A stretch of DNA of 58,475 nt from an uncultured Prevotellaceae bacterium (GCA_947303855.1 CAMYZO010000007.1:1-58475), one strand, 5' to 3'; shown: positions 27,588 to 35,351, counted from the first letter of the stretch. Numbers and translations are program-made. Notes: generated by a model from the sequence alone, not told the origin.

Positions 27588-29264
27588 ATGAACAGAAAAA
27601 TCGCTTTTTTTATATCAGTATTGGCCCCGATGCTGATGCTTAGTGTGGCCGGCATGGCCCAGGACAAACAGCTGGCCTTCCCCGGTGCCGAGGGCTTCGG
27701 ACGCTTCACTACCGGCGGACGCGGCGGCAAGGTCTATCACGTGACGACGTTGGAGGACAACGGCAAGACGTCGCTCAAAGGCTCGCTGCGCTGGGCTAAC
27801 GCGCAGAGCGGACCGCGCACCATCGTCTTCGACGTCAGCGGCACCATCATGCTGCAGTCGGGCCTGCGTATCAGCAAGAACACCACCCTTGCCGGACAGA
27901 CGGCTCCCGGCGACGGCATCTGCATCGCTAACTACCCCGTGACGCTCGACGAGAACGTCATTGTCCGCTACGTCCGCTTCCGCTTAGGCAACGAGGCGCT
28001 GAAAACCAACCCCGATGCCCACGAGGGCGACGGCCTGGGGGCTATGGACCGCAAGAACATCATCGTCGACCATTGTTCTGTCAGCTGGTCCATCGACGAA
28101 TGTCTCTCCGTCTATGGCTCGAAGGACATCACCGTGCAGTGGTGCATATCCGCCCAGAGCCTCGTCAATGCCGGGCACTCCAAGGGCAGCCACGGCTACG
28201 GTGGCAACTGGGGCGGCAGCGGTGCCTCCTACCACCATAACCTGATGATACACCACACCTCGCGCACACCCCGCCTCGGCCCGCGTCCCGGCACACAGAA
28301 AGACGAGCGTATGGACATGCGCAACAACGTCGTCTACAACTGGAGCGGCAACGGCTGCTATGGCGGCGAGGGCATGAACGTCAACATCGTCAACAACTAC
28401 TATAAGCCCGGCCCCGGCACCCTTCAGGGAGCCGTAGGCATACAGCAGCGCATTGCAGGCATCGGCATACGCACCACGTCCTATACGAATCACGACTCAG
28501 ACAGCCCCAACCAGTGGGACGTGATGTGGCACGTTTGGGGTAAGTTCTATGTCGACGGCAATGTGAACCCGCTGCAGAGTGCCGTGACAAAGGATAACTG
28601 GACCTACGGCATCTACAACCAGGTGCGCCAGCAGGATGTTGACAACACCTTCAACCAGGCCGTCAAGGACAGCATGCGTCTTTATGAGCCCATCCGCTTT
28701 CTGGCCACCACCACACATACCGCCGAGCAGGCTTACGAGCAGGTGCTGAAATATGCTGGGGCCTCGCTCCACCGCGATGCCCTCGACGAGATTATGGTCA
28801 GCGACGCCCGCGACGGCAAGGCCACCTTCACCGGCAGCGGCAACCGCAAGGGCTTCATCAACTCGCAGGAGGATGTCAAAGCCGTGATTCCCACCCTCTG
28901 GCCCGAACTGGCACAGGGTGAGGTGAAGGCCGACACTGACGGCGACGGCATGCCCGACGAATGGGAGGATGCTCACGGTCTGAACAAAAACAACAAGGCT
29001 GACGGCAATACCAAGGGTGCCGACGGCTACACAAACCTCGAAGTCTACCTTAACTCGTTGGTGGCCCACATCACCGCCGCCCAGAACGAGGGGGGCGAGC
29101 TGCAGGGCGAGAAGCAGCAGTCGGAGCTGACGGGCATCAGTGCCATGCTCACCGGCCATGGCCCGGCCATGGGCGACTGCTGGTACACCCTACAGGGCAT
29201 GCGGGTGGAAACACCCTCCCGTGGTCTTTATCTCCACAACGGCGTCAAGGTCCTGGTGAAATAG
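27588..29264 (+). CDS. Pectate lyase-like polysaccharide lyase family 1 protein
   Basis: 558 residues. ATG 27588 starts a signal peptide (MNRKIAFFISVLAPMLMLSV, cleaved after GMAQ); the frame continues upstream but overlaps the previous gene in another frame. The lyase beta-helix has AFPGAEGFGRFTTGGRGGKV, IIVDHCSVSWSIDECLSVYG and SRTPRLGPRPG before NNVVYNW, matching the family's active-site strands. After it comes a calcium-type Asp-rich segment (DTDGDGMPDEWEDAHGLNKN) and the tail PSRGLYLHNGVKVLVK, like the other secreted proteins here. It is 47 bp downstream of the larger lyase and followed by a clear terminator, so the two form an operon. Likely a secreted pectin or polygalacturonate lyase. 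Confidence 0.86.
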   Translation: MNRKIAFFISVLAPMLMLSVAGMAQDKQLAFPGAEGFGRFTTGGRGGKVYHVTTLEDNGKTSLKGSLRWANAQSGPRTIVFDVSGTIMLQSGLRISKNTTLAGQTAPGDGICIANYPVTLDENVIVRYVRFRLGNEALKTNPDAHEGDGLGAMDRKNIIVDHCSVSWSIDECLSVYGSKDITVQWCISAQSLVNAGHSKGSHGYGGNWGGSGASYHHNLMIHHTSRTPRLGPRPGTQKDERMDMRNNVVYNWSGNGCYGGEGMNVNIVNNYYKPGPGTLQGAVGIQQRIAGIGIRTTSYTNHDSDSPNQWDVMWHVWGKFYVDGNVNPLQSAVTKDNWTYGIYNQVRQQDVDNTFNQAVKDSMRLYEPIRFLATTTHTAEQAYEQVLKYAGASLHRDALDEIMVSDARDGKATFTGSGNRKGFINSQEDVKAVIPTLWPELAQGEVKADTDGDGMPDEWEDAHGLNKNNKADGNTKGADGYTNLEVYLNSLVAHITAAQNEGGELQGEKQQSELTGISAMLTGHGPAMGDCWYTLQGMRVETPSRGLYLHNGVKVLVK

Positions 29265-29287
29265 TTTTTACCTCGCTTTTTGCAAAG

Positions 29288-29324
29288 ATGCCACTGGCTT
29301 TCACAAGTTGGTGGCATTTTTTTT
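29288..29324 (+). terminator. Intrinsic terminator after the lyase operon
   Basis: ATGCCAC (29288-29294) pairs with GTGGCAT (29311-29317), partly extended inside the loop, followed by a run of T up to 29324. It lies 23 bp after the lyase stop. Confidence 0.8.
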
Positions 29325-29356
29325 CTGGAAAAAACGCTAAAAATGTTTTTTTTCAT

Positions 29357-29365
29357 TATCTTTGC
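29357..29365 (+). promoter_or_regulatory. -7 box of the propeller/AraC regulator
   Basis: TATCTTTGC, 58 bp before the ATG at 29424; an exact match to TAnnTTTGC. The regulator therefore has its own promoter after the lyase terminator. Confidence 0.6.
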
Positions 29366-29423
29366 ACGCACATTACGATAACTAACATCTTAAACAACAG
29401 CGACTAACCATCGGAAATAGCAT

Positions 29424-31853
29424 ATGAGAAACCTTCTGACAGTTGTCTGTCTCTGGGTGTGCATAGCCATCGTTCATGCTGACAACACCTTGAAGATCAG
29501 CCATCTGAGCGAGAATGACACCTTTCTGCCCTGCGACATTACCTGTGCCGTAGAGGATGCCGACGGCTTCGTATGGCTCGGTTCAAGAAGTGGTCTGATA
29601 CGCTACGACGGTGTGCGGTTTGTCTATTACCCGGTACACATTGCCGACAAAGATGAGTTCTGGGTTAACAGCATCGACAGGATATGGCTGCAGGACGACG
29701 GTAAGCTGCTGTGCAGGTGCGCCAACAGGTTTGCACTGTTCGATACCAAGGCACACAGTTTCATTGCCACAGACATGGAGAACCACAAGGAGCTGCCAAG
29801 CTATAAGCCCGACTCCGCCATGACGGCCATGGTGGGCAGTCTGCCTGACTATCGCGGGTGCGACTTCTTCGTACTGCTCAAAGACCGGCAAGGGGGCATT
29901 TGGGTGCGCACGGAGACGGGACTCGACCGCATAGTCAGCATTCAGAAGCCTATCAGTCCGCTGCCGGTGAGCAGCGACGGCAAGGAGGTGACCCGCCTGC
30001 TCTATGCCGACCGGCAGGGCAGGGTATGGGTAGCCGACAAGAACGGTGTTGTGCATATCATCGACGGGGAAGGGCAGACGAAGGGATTCCTGACATCCGA
30101 CGGCCGCATCTCTGCGGCGTATGCTGTCTTCGGCACTGCCGTTTACGCCATGTTGCAAGACCATCACGGTGACTTCTGGATGGGAACGAAACCCAACGGT
30201 CTGTACCGCCTGAAGCGTCAGGGTGACACGGACTTTGAGGTGGAACACTGGCTGCTGCCTGAAAGCACGGAAGGAAACAACACCGCACAGATGGTGTACG
30301 CACTGGCCGAGGACAACAGTAACAGGCTGTGGATAGGCACCTATGGCGACGGACTGCGCATGATAGACATCAGCAGGCGCGACGATATCAGCATCAGGGC
30401 CGACAAGAACATCATATCGCTACTGCCGAAGCAGGCATTTACCGTCAGACGCCTCACCATACTGCCAAGTCAGGTCATGCTGATAGGCACCAACGTGGGA
30501 CTTTACACCTGCAAGTTGCAGCAGCAGACCGACAAGATGCGACTGTTCCGGACACTGCCCATCGACGGCGACGGCAACGGGCTGCTCAGCAGCAGGGTGA
30601 TGGACATCGCCACCGACCAGCACGGACGGGTGTTCCTGGCTACCTACGGCGGCGGGGTGAGCCAGATTGCCACCGACAACCTGCTGGCCGACAACCTGCG
30701 GATGAAGAACTACACCATGCAGGACGGACTGCCCACCAACATCTGCATCGGTCTGCAGGCAAGTGCCGACGGCAGGCTATGCGTCATCACACAGGCGGGC
30801 ATCAGTCTGATAAGCCCTGACCTGGACACATCGCCAGCCCTGCCCCGGGCCCATACCCTGCGATGCGAGAACTTCAGCATCAGGGCCTTCAGCGGCGTCC
30901 ACCACATGGAAGAGGCCCATCCGCTGCTGCTGCCCTCGGGTAAGATCATAGCGGGCACCAACAACGGCCCCCTCATGTTCAGCCTCGATGAAGTCAGAAA
31001 GAGCAGCTTCTCGCCGAAGATTGTCTTCGACTCACCCAGCCACATTGAACTGTCGCCCGACGAGCGAAGCCTCGCGCTGACCTTCTCAAGTATCGACCTT
31101 AACAGCAACGGAGCGGCACTCTATGCCTACAAGATGGACGGCATTGACAAAGACTGGACCTACACCCGCGAGAACCGCATCCAGTACAGCCATCTGCCGG
31201 CAGGCGACTTCGTACTGAGGGTGCGGTCGGCCAACAGCGACGGTGTTTGGACTGACAACGAGCAGCAGCTGACCATTCACCGCACACCCCACTTCAACGA
31301 GCGGCCGGCAGCGTGGATGCTCTATGGCGTGCTGGCATCACTGCTGGCCTTCATCGCCTTCCGCCTGTACCGCTACATCAAGTCGCTGCAAAGTGCCATC
31401 AGCAGCATACAGCTGTCAAACAGCGAGAAGGTGGAATACCTGGAGGCCCGACTCTACGATGCCCTGCATGAGCAGAAGAAGCAGAAAGCTGAACCAGCCG
31501 AAAGTGCCAGCGAAGACATCACCGAGGAGAACAGGCTGTTCAAGGAGAAAATTGAGGCTTTCATCAAGTCGCGCCTGGGCGACCCCGACCTGTCGGTACA
31601 GGATATTGCACAGGAGATGGCCATGAGCCGCTCGCTGCTGTACCTGCAGACCAAGAACATCATGGGCTGCACGCCCAACAACCTGATTGTGGAATACAGG
31701 ATGGAGCAAGCGGTGCGCCTGATGAACGACATGGGGACAAACATCTCGGACATTGCCTACAGCTGCGGCTTCTCTGACCCGAAATACTTTGCACGCTGCT
31801 TTAAGAAGGCTACGGGGATGACTCCGTCGGAATACAGAAAAATGAAGAGCTGA
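29424..31853 (+). CDS. Membrane beta-propeller sensor fused to AraC-type DNA-binding domain
   Basis: 809 residues. Signal peptide (ending IVHA), then a periplasmic two-component-regulator propeller with repeats such as GFVWLGSRSGLIRYDG, GGIWVRTETGLDR, GRVWVADKNGVVH and NRLWIGTYGDGLRMID. A Y_Y_Y-like beta-sandwich follows (about 540-620: YAYKMDGIDKDWTY and LPAGDFVLRVRSANSDG), then one membrane helix near 629-650, a charged coil, and a C-terminal AraC helix-turn-helix (LSVQDIAQEMAMSRSLLYLQ; ISDIAYSCGFSDPKYFARCF; GMTPSEYRK). Histidine kinase, ATPase and receiver domains of classical hybrid two-component regulators are absent. It likely senses an oligosaccharide in the periplasm and controls the adjacent pectin-type genes while membrane-bound. 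Not a deletion artefact visible in this frame. Confidence 0.88.
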   Translation: MRNLLTVVCLWVCIAIVHADNTLKISHLSENDTFLPCDITCAVEDADGFVWLGSRSGLIRYDGVRFVYYPVHIADKDEFWVNSIDRIWLQDDGKLLCRCANRFALFDTKAHSFIATDMENHKELPSYKPDSAMTAMVGSLPDYRGCDFFVLLKDRQGGIWVRTETGLDRIVSIQKPISPLPVSSDGKEVTRLLYADRQGRVWVADKNGVVHIIDGEGQTKGFLTSDGRISAAYAVFGTAVYAMLQDHHGDFWMGTKPNGLYRLKRQGDTDFEVEHWLLPESTEGNNTAQMVYALAEDNSNRLWIGTYGDGLRMIDISRRDDISIRADKNIISLLPKQAFTVRRLTILPSQVMLIGTNVGLYTCKLQQQTDKMRLFRTLPIDGDGNGLLSSRVMDIATDQHGRVFLATYGGGVSQIATDNLLADNLRMKNYTMQDGLPTNICIGLQASADGRLCVITQAGISLISPDLDTSPALPRAHTLRCENFSIRAFSGVHHMEEAHPLLLPSGKIIAGTNNGPLMFSLDEVRKSSFSPKIVFDSPSHIELSPDERSLALTFSSIDLNSNGAALYAYKMDGIDKDWTYTRENRIQYSHLPAGDFVLRVRSANSDGVWTDNEQQLTIHRTPHFNERPAAWMLYGVLASLLAFIAFRLYRYIKSLQSAISSIQLSNSEKVEYLEARLYDALHEQKKQKAEPAESASEDITEENRLFKEKIEAFIKSRLGDPDLSVQDIAQEMAMSRSLLYLQTKNIMGCTPNNLIVEYRMEQAVRLMNDMGTNISDIAYSCGFSDPKYFARCFKKATGMTPSEYRKMKS

Positions 31854-31974
31854 ACACCTTCGCAGGTTAGATTCAGCTCTTAAAACCACTTTTACTAATA
31901 ACTAACATATTGTATAACCGTTATCCTTTCCTACATCTTTCTTTGCGTATACCACTTTTACTGTTGCAAAGATA
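31838..31974 (-). ncRNA. Possible small RNA antisense to the regulator's 3' end
   Basis: A minus-strand -7 box TATCTTTGC (31966-31974) has no gene on its own strand downstream. About 85-110 bp further on lies a perfect 10-bp inverted repeat (31845-31854 with 31872-31881, AAGAGCTGAA/TTCAGCTCTT, 17-base loop), followed on the minus strand by CATTTTT. Together they would give a transcript of roughly 120 nt overlapping the last codons of the propeller/AraC gene. It contains an 11-codon ORF starting ATGTTAGTTATTAG. No -33 box is seen. Hypothesis only. Confidence 0.3.
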
Positions 31975-32163
31975 GCAAAAAGATAAGAATTCGCCGTGCA
32001 ATATCGTCCAACGGTGTGAAATATGGAAAAATGTCTACCCGTTATGGACGTTTTTGGCCTTTTGGGCTGCCTTAGTTTCTTTTTGGTCTCCGATTTTTCC
32101 CTAATTTCTTGTTTTTTTGATGTTTTTTTTGTATCTTTGCGCCGCAAAAACCAAAAACTATAG
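31854..32163. other. 310-bp gap between regulator and orphan kinase
   Basis: AT-rich, with no credible protein gene on either strand. It holds the inverted repeat and minus-strand promoter described for the possible small RNA at its left, and the kinase promoter at its right end. TACCCGTTATGGACG near 32034 and the T-rich stretches around 32050-32130 show nothing further that I recognise. Confidence 0.6.
32108..32140 (+). promoter_or_regulatory. Promoter of the orphan histidine kinase
   Basis: CTTG (32108-32111) and TATCTTTGC (32132-32140) with a 20-bp spacer, 23 bp before the ATG at 32164. The -7 box is an exact match; the -33 box matches three of four bases of TTTG. Confidence 0.65.
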
Positions 32164-33099
32164 ATGAGACCATTCAAAAACCTTTTACTGTTGGGCGCTA
32201 TGGTGCTATGCACACTTCGACTGTCGGCTGCTAGCGAACAGGCCGCAGCAGGGACGATGAAAAGTGCTGAACTGGTGGATGCCGAGCACCGCGCTGATAA
32301 CTGGCGGATGGCCTTCTTTGTAATGACAGGCCTCTACATCTTTGTCTATATCATGGGTCGGCGACGGCTGATGCGCAAGATTTGGGCGCGTAACAAGGCG
32401 CTCAGAGCGGCACTTGACAAGGCGCATGAGAGCGACCGCCTGAAGACGGCTTTCATACAAAACATGAGCCACGAGATACGCACTCCGCTGAATGCCATCA
32501 ACGGTTTCACGCAGTTGCTCTGTAACCCGGGCTTTGAATTGAGCAAGGAGGAGCGTCAGGATATGGTGAACCGTATTACGAAGAGTTGCGACAATATTAC
32601 CAGCATTGTCGGCGAGTTGCTCGACATGAGTGAGGGCGAGAGTCAGCATGACCGTATGACAGTAGCCGTCAATGCCTTGTGCAGTGAGATGCTTGACGAC
32701 CTGAAAGCCGCCAATGAGAAAGGTCTTGACTTGCAGTTCTCAACAGCGCTGCCCGACGATTTTACCGTTGAGACCAACGAGCCGAACCTAAGGCGTATCG
32801 TGCGGCGTGTTTTGGACAACGCGATGAAATTCACCGAGAAAGGCAGCATCACACTGAGTTGTGAGACCATTGGTCCGCAGTTGGTGGTCAGCGTAGCCGA
32901 TACGGGCATTGGCATTGAACCAGGCAACCGCGAGCGTATCTTTGAGAATTTCACCAAGCTTGACGACTATGTCCAAGGGGTCGGTTTAGGGCTGCCGTTG
33001 AGCCGTCGGCTTGCCCGCATGCTGGGTGGCGACGTCACCTACGACAACACATACGCCGGCGGTTCGCGCTTCCTGATATCATTACCGATAAAGGGTTGA
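32164..33099 (+). CDS. Compact orphan sensor histidine kinase
   Basis: 311 residues: signal-like N-terminus, a short extracytoplasmic segment of about 25 residues, one membrane helix (WRMAFFVMTGLYIFVYIMG, about 47-65), then a kinase core. HisKA carries the phospho-accepting His near residue 103 in FIQNMSHEIRTPLNAINGF. The ATPase domain has the N-box DNAMKFT, G1 DTGIGI, F-box ENFTKLD and G2 GVGLGLPL. There is no PAS, HAMP, receiver or DNA-binding domain and no response regulator gene adjacent. It has its own promoter 310 bp after the propeller/AraC gene and ends in a bidirectional terminator. It might sense a membrane-related signal, since almost no periplasmic domain exists. The partner is unknown. 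Confidence 0.9.
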   Translation: MRPFKNLLLLGAMVLCTLRLSAASEQAAAGTMKSAELVDAEHRADNWRMAFFVMTGLYIFVYIMGRRRLMRKIWARNKALRAALDKAHESDRLKTAFIQNMSHEIRTPLNAINGFTQLLCNPGFELSKEERQDMVNRITKSCDNITSIVGELLDMSEGESQHDRMTVAVNALCSEMLDDLKAANEKGLDLQFSTALPDDFTVETNEPNLRRIVRRVLDNAMKFTEKGSITLSCETIGPQLVVSVADTGIGIEPGNRERIFENFTKLDDYVQGVGLGLPLSRRLARMLGGDVTYDNTYAGGSRFLISLPIKG

Positions 33100-33121
33100 A
33101 GGCCGGAGCCTTCAACCCTTT
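33090..33121. terminator. Bidirectional terminator hairpin
   Basis: A perfect 14-bp stem (AAAGGGTTGAAGGC with GCCTTCAACCCTTT) around the loop CGGA. The stop codon of the kinase (33097-33099) lies inside the left arm, and the small minus-strand gene at 33126 ends 5 bp away. T-richness after the stem is modest on both sides. Confidence 0.7.
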
Positions 33122-33125
33122 ATCG

Positions 33126-33323
33126 CTATTTGTGGCGGTTAGCACGCTGCTCGCGGTACTTGGCTTTCTGACGGGCCGAGCCGCTGCCGTGAGCACCGGT
33201 GATATACTTCTTTTTCTTGGCTTTAGTCTTCACCTTGCCTTCGTTGGGGTCGCGGCGCTCGCCGCCGCGTCCGAAACTGATGCCATTCTCCAGTATCCTC
33301 TGGAAATCCTCTTCTCCTGTCAT
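33126..33323 (-). CDS. Small, very basic hypothetical protein
   Basis: 65 residues, start ATG 33323, with no signal or membrane segment. The first 20 residues are acidic to neutral (MTGEEDFQRILENGISFGRG); the rest is rich in Lys and Arg, including KTKAKKKKYITG and ARQKAKYREQRANRHK, which suggests nucleic-acid or ribosome contact. It lies 84 bp downstream of the AICAR transformylase gene on the same strand and just before a bidirectional terminator, which supports it as a real gene. The long frame on the opposite strand looks like a shadow. I do not recognise the family. Confidence 0.5.
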   Translation of the reverse strand: MTGEEDFQRILENGISFGRGGERRDPNEGKVKTKAKKKKYITGAHGSGSARQKAKYREQRANRHK

Positions 33324-33338
33324 AAGCGATGATGATTG

Positions 33339-33400
33339 ACGACAACTTAAACAACTTAAACAACCATGGGAAAAGTTGTCGTGGTTGTCAAAGTTGTCGT
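33339..33400. repeat. Nested inverted repeats with alternative pairings
   Basis: ACGACAACTT (33339-33348) is complementary to AAGTTGTCGT present twice, at 33373-33382 and 33391-33400. Between them CTTAAACAA is repeated twice and ACAACC (33360-33365) can pair with GGTTGT (33383-33388). Several mutually exclusive hairpins can form in the gap after the transformylase stop. No T-tract typical of an intrinsic terminator follows. Confidence 0.55.
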
Positions 33401-33407
33401 TAATTGT

Positions 33408-34595
33408 TTAATGATGGAACAGACGCACGCCGGTGAAGGTCATGGCGATGCCGTATTTGTCGCAGGTCATGATGACATGGTCGTCGCGGACGGAGCCGCC
33501 AGCCTGGGCAATGAACTCCACACCGCTCTTATGAGCACGCTCAATATTGTCGCCGAAGGGGAAGAAGGCATCAGAGCCAAGGGCCACACCGGTGTTCTGG
33601 GCAATCCAGGCTTTCTTCTCTTCCAGTGTCAGCACCTCTGGCTGACGGGTGAAGAACAGCTGCCACTGGCCGTCGCGCAGCACGTCGTCGTGCTCGTCCT
33701 CAGAGATATACACGTCGATAGTGTTGTCGCGGTCGGCACGGCGGATGCCCTCCTTGAAGGGTAATTGAAGCACCTTCGGGTGCTGGCGCAGCCACCAGAT
33801 GTCTGCCTTCTGGCCTGCCAGACGGGTGCAGTGGATGCGGCTCTGCTGTCCGGCGCCGATGCCGATGGCCTGGCCGTCCTTGACGTAGCAGACGCTGTTC
33901 GACTGTGTGTACTTCAGCGTTATCAGGGCGATGATGAGGTCGCGCTTGGCCTCGGGCGTAAAGGTCTTGTTCTGTGTGGGGATGTTCTCAAACAGGGCAG
34001 GGTCGTCGAGCTTGATCTCGTTGCGGCCCTGCTCGAAGGTCACGCCGAAGCACTGCTTACGCTCTATGGGGTCGGGCTTGTAGGCCGGGTCTATCTTAAT
34101 GACGTTATAGGTGCCCTTGCGCTTGTCCTTCAGTATCTCGATAGCCTCAGGGGTGTAGTCGGGGGCAATGACGCCGTCGCTCACCTCGCGCTTCAGCAGC
34201 AGGGCTGTCGTGGCATCGCAGGTGTCGCTCAGGGCCACGAAGTCGCCGTACGATGACATGCGGTCGGCACCACGGGCACGGGCGTAGGCACAGGCTATGG
34301 GCGACTCGTCCAGACCTTTGATGTCGTCAACGAAATAGATTTTTTTCAGTGTATCCGTCAGGGGCAGGCCAACGGCGGCCCCGGCGGGCGACACGTGCTT
34401 GAACGAGGCGGCGGCAGCCAGCCCTGTGGCCTCCTTCAGTTCCTTCACCAACTGCCAGGCGTTCAGGGCGTCAAGGAAGTTGATGTATCCCGGTCGGCCG
34501 TTAATCACTTCAATGGGTAACTCGCCCTCCTGCATAAAGATGCGTGAAGGCTTCTGGTTCGGATTGCATCCGTACTTTAGTGCTAATTCTTTCAT
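33408..34595 (-). CDS. Stand-alone AICAR transformylase (C-terminal half of PurH)
   Basis: Phosphoribosylaminoimidazolecarboxamide formyltransferase: transfers a formyl group from 10-formyltetrahydrofolate to AICAR in step nine of purine synthesis. 395 residues corresponding to the transformylase domain of bifunctional PurH, without the cyclohydrolase domain. Family landmarks are ASFKHVSPAGAA (active-site Lys-His), SNSVCYVKDGQAIGIGAGQQ, and the C-terminal GGSVRDDHVIMTCDKYGIAM followed by TFTGVRLFHH. The missing IMP cyclohydrolase domain is encoded at 42898-43494. The start is clear, with a minus-strand TACCTTTGC box 29 bp upstream, divergent from the small gene at 34674. Whether another full PurH exists elsewhere cannot be seen. 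Confidence 0.93.
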   Translation of the reverse strand: MKELALKYGCNPNQKPSRIFMQEGELPIEVINGRPGYINFLDALNAWQLVKELKEATGLAAAASFKHVSPAGAAVGLPLTDTLKKIYFVDDIKGLDESPIACAYARARGADRMSSYGDFVALSDTCDATTALLLKREVSDGVIAPDYTPEAIEILKDKRKGTYNVIKIDPAYKPDPIERKQCFGVTFEQGRNEIKLDDPALFENIPTQNKTFTPEAKRDLIIALITLKYTQSNSVCYVKDGQAIGIGAGQQSRIHCTRLAGQKADIWWLRQHPKVLQLPFKEGIRRADRDNTIDVYISEDEHDDVLRDGQWQLFFTRQPEVLTLEEKKAWIAQNTGVALGSDAFFPFGDNIERAHKSGVEFIAQAGGSVRDDHVIMTCDKYGIAMTFTGVRLFHH

Positions 34596-34620
34596 GCTGA
34601 TTGTAATATTTTTGAGTTTG

Positions 34621-34654
34621 TTTGCAAAGGTACGAAATAATTTTGTAATTTTGC
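34621..34654. promoter_or_regulatory. Overlapping divergent promoters
   Basis: Plus strand: TTTG (34621-34624), 21-bp spacer, TAATTTTGC (34646-34654), serving the small gene at 34674. Minus strand: TACCTTTGC (34624-34632), serving the transformylase gene; its best CAAA/TTTG match (34657-34660) is 24 bp away, longer than usual. The two promoters overlap almost fully and cannot be occupied together. Confidence 0.65.
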
Positions 34655-34673
34655 ACCAAACTTACAGAATAAA

Positions 34674-34871
34674 ATGGAAAAGAAACGATTTGCATTGAAG
34701 AAACTGCTGGCTGCCGTGGAGAAGGAGCTGCTCCATAAACCTAACCGTAAGACGCTTGACCACCTGTCGCTGCTGGCAGGCTTTCAGGACTGGGACTCGT
34801 TTCAGGATGCGTTGCACGGTGACGCCAGTGCTGACGAGAACTATAACAAAAAAGGCCCAACCGCAGGTTGA
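34674..34871 (+). CDS. Small conserved-looking hypothetical protein
   Basis: 65 residues starting MEKKRFALKKLLAAVEKELL, predicted helical and amphipathic, with a second helix around LDHLSLLAGFQDWDSFQDAL, then an acidic, probably disordered tail. It has a good promoter (TTTG, 21 bp, TAATTTTGC) ending 19 bp before the ATG, and its stop falls within the terminator hairpin it shares with rplS. Both support a real gene. No signal peptide or membrane helix, so probably cytoplasmic. I do not recognise the family and assign no function. Confidence 0.6.
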   Translation: MEKKRFALKKLLAAVEKELLHKPNRKTLDHLSLLAGFQDWDSFQDALHGDASADENYNKKGPTAG

Positions 34872-34878
34872 GCCTTTT
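34848..34878 (-). terminator. rplS terminator, possibly bidirectional
   Basis: AAAAGGCCCAACC (34850-34862) pairs with GGTTGAGCCTTTT (34866-34878) around a 3-base loop. On the minus strand the single mismatch becomes a G-U pair and the stem is followed by six T, so it mainly serves rplS. On the plus strand it can end the small gene at 34674. Confidence 0.8.
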
Positions 34879-34892
34879 TATGTTACGTTCGA

Positions 34893-35255
34893 TTATTCAG
34901 CAGCAACAGGACGACGCTTCTCCTTGATGCGGGCAGCCTTACCGGTGAGCTTGCGCAGATAGTAAAGCTTGGCGCGGCGCACCTTACCTACCTTGTTCAC
35001 TTCGATAGAATCGATGTTGGGCGACTCGATGGGGAAGATACGCTCCACACCCACGGTGCCGGACATCTTACGAACGGTGAAGCGCTTTTTGTCGCCATGG
35101 CCGCAGATCTTGATGACCACGCCACGGTAGAGCTGGATGCGCTCCTTAGAACCCTCGATAATTTTGTAAGCGACAGTGATAGTGTCACCAGCCTTGAACT
35201 CTGGGAACTTCTTGCCGGTTGCAAATGCTTCTTCAGCAACTTTAATTAAATCCAT
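34893..35255 (-). CDS. rplS: 50S ribosomal protein L19
   Basis: Structural protein of the large ribosomal subunit near the contact with the small subunit. 120 residues from ATG 35255 ([20 protein letters not shown]), the normal L19 start; the frame extends upstream only through untranslated sequence. Family motifs: [50 protein letters not shown], and the basic C-terminus [20 protein letters not shown]. Single gene with its own promoter about 100 bp upstream and a strong terminator. The untranslated leader of roughly 90 nt could hold regulation, but I see no known element. Confidence 0.96.
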   Translation of the reverse strand: MDLIKVAEEAFATGKKFPEFKAGDTITVAYKIIEGSKERIQLYRGVVIKICGHGDKKRFTVRKMSGTVGVERIFPIESPNIDSIEVNKVGKVRRAKLYYLRKLTGKAARIKEKRRPVAAE

Positions 35256-35351
35256 TTTTAACTTTGTAATTAAACGGTTGTTGTATCGTTCCAACGCAAC
35301 ATAGACGGGCAACTCGTTACTTCCCTCCATCGGTTACGCCGAAAAGCGGCT

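Noticed and set aside
31902..32213. 103-codon minus-strand frame in the gap before the kinase
   Set aside because: It starts inside the kinase gene, crosses that gene's promoter, and its Lys/Thr/Arg-rich translation fits no family.
29424..33099. Hybrid two-component regulator split into two genes
   Set aside because: Regulator and kinase together still lack a receiver domain, and each has its own promoter 310 bp apart.
35256..35330. 25-residue N-terminal extension of L19
   Set aside because: L19 proteins start at the MDLIK-type position; the extension is probably untranslated leader.
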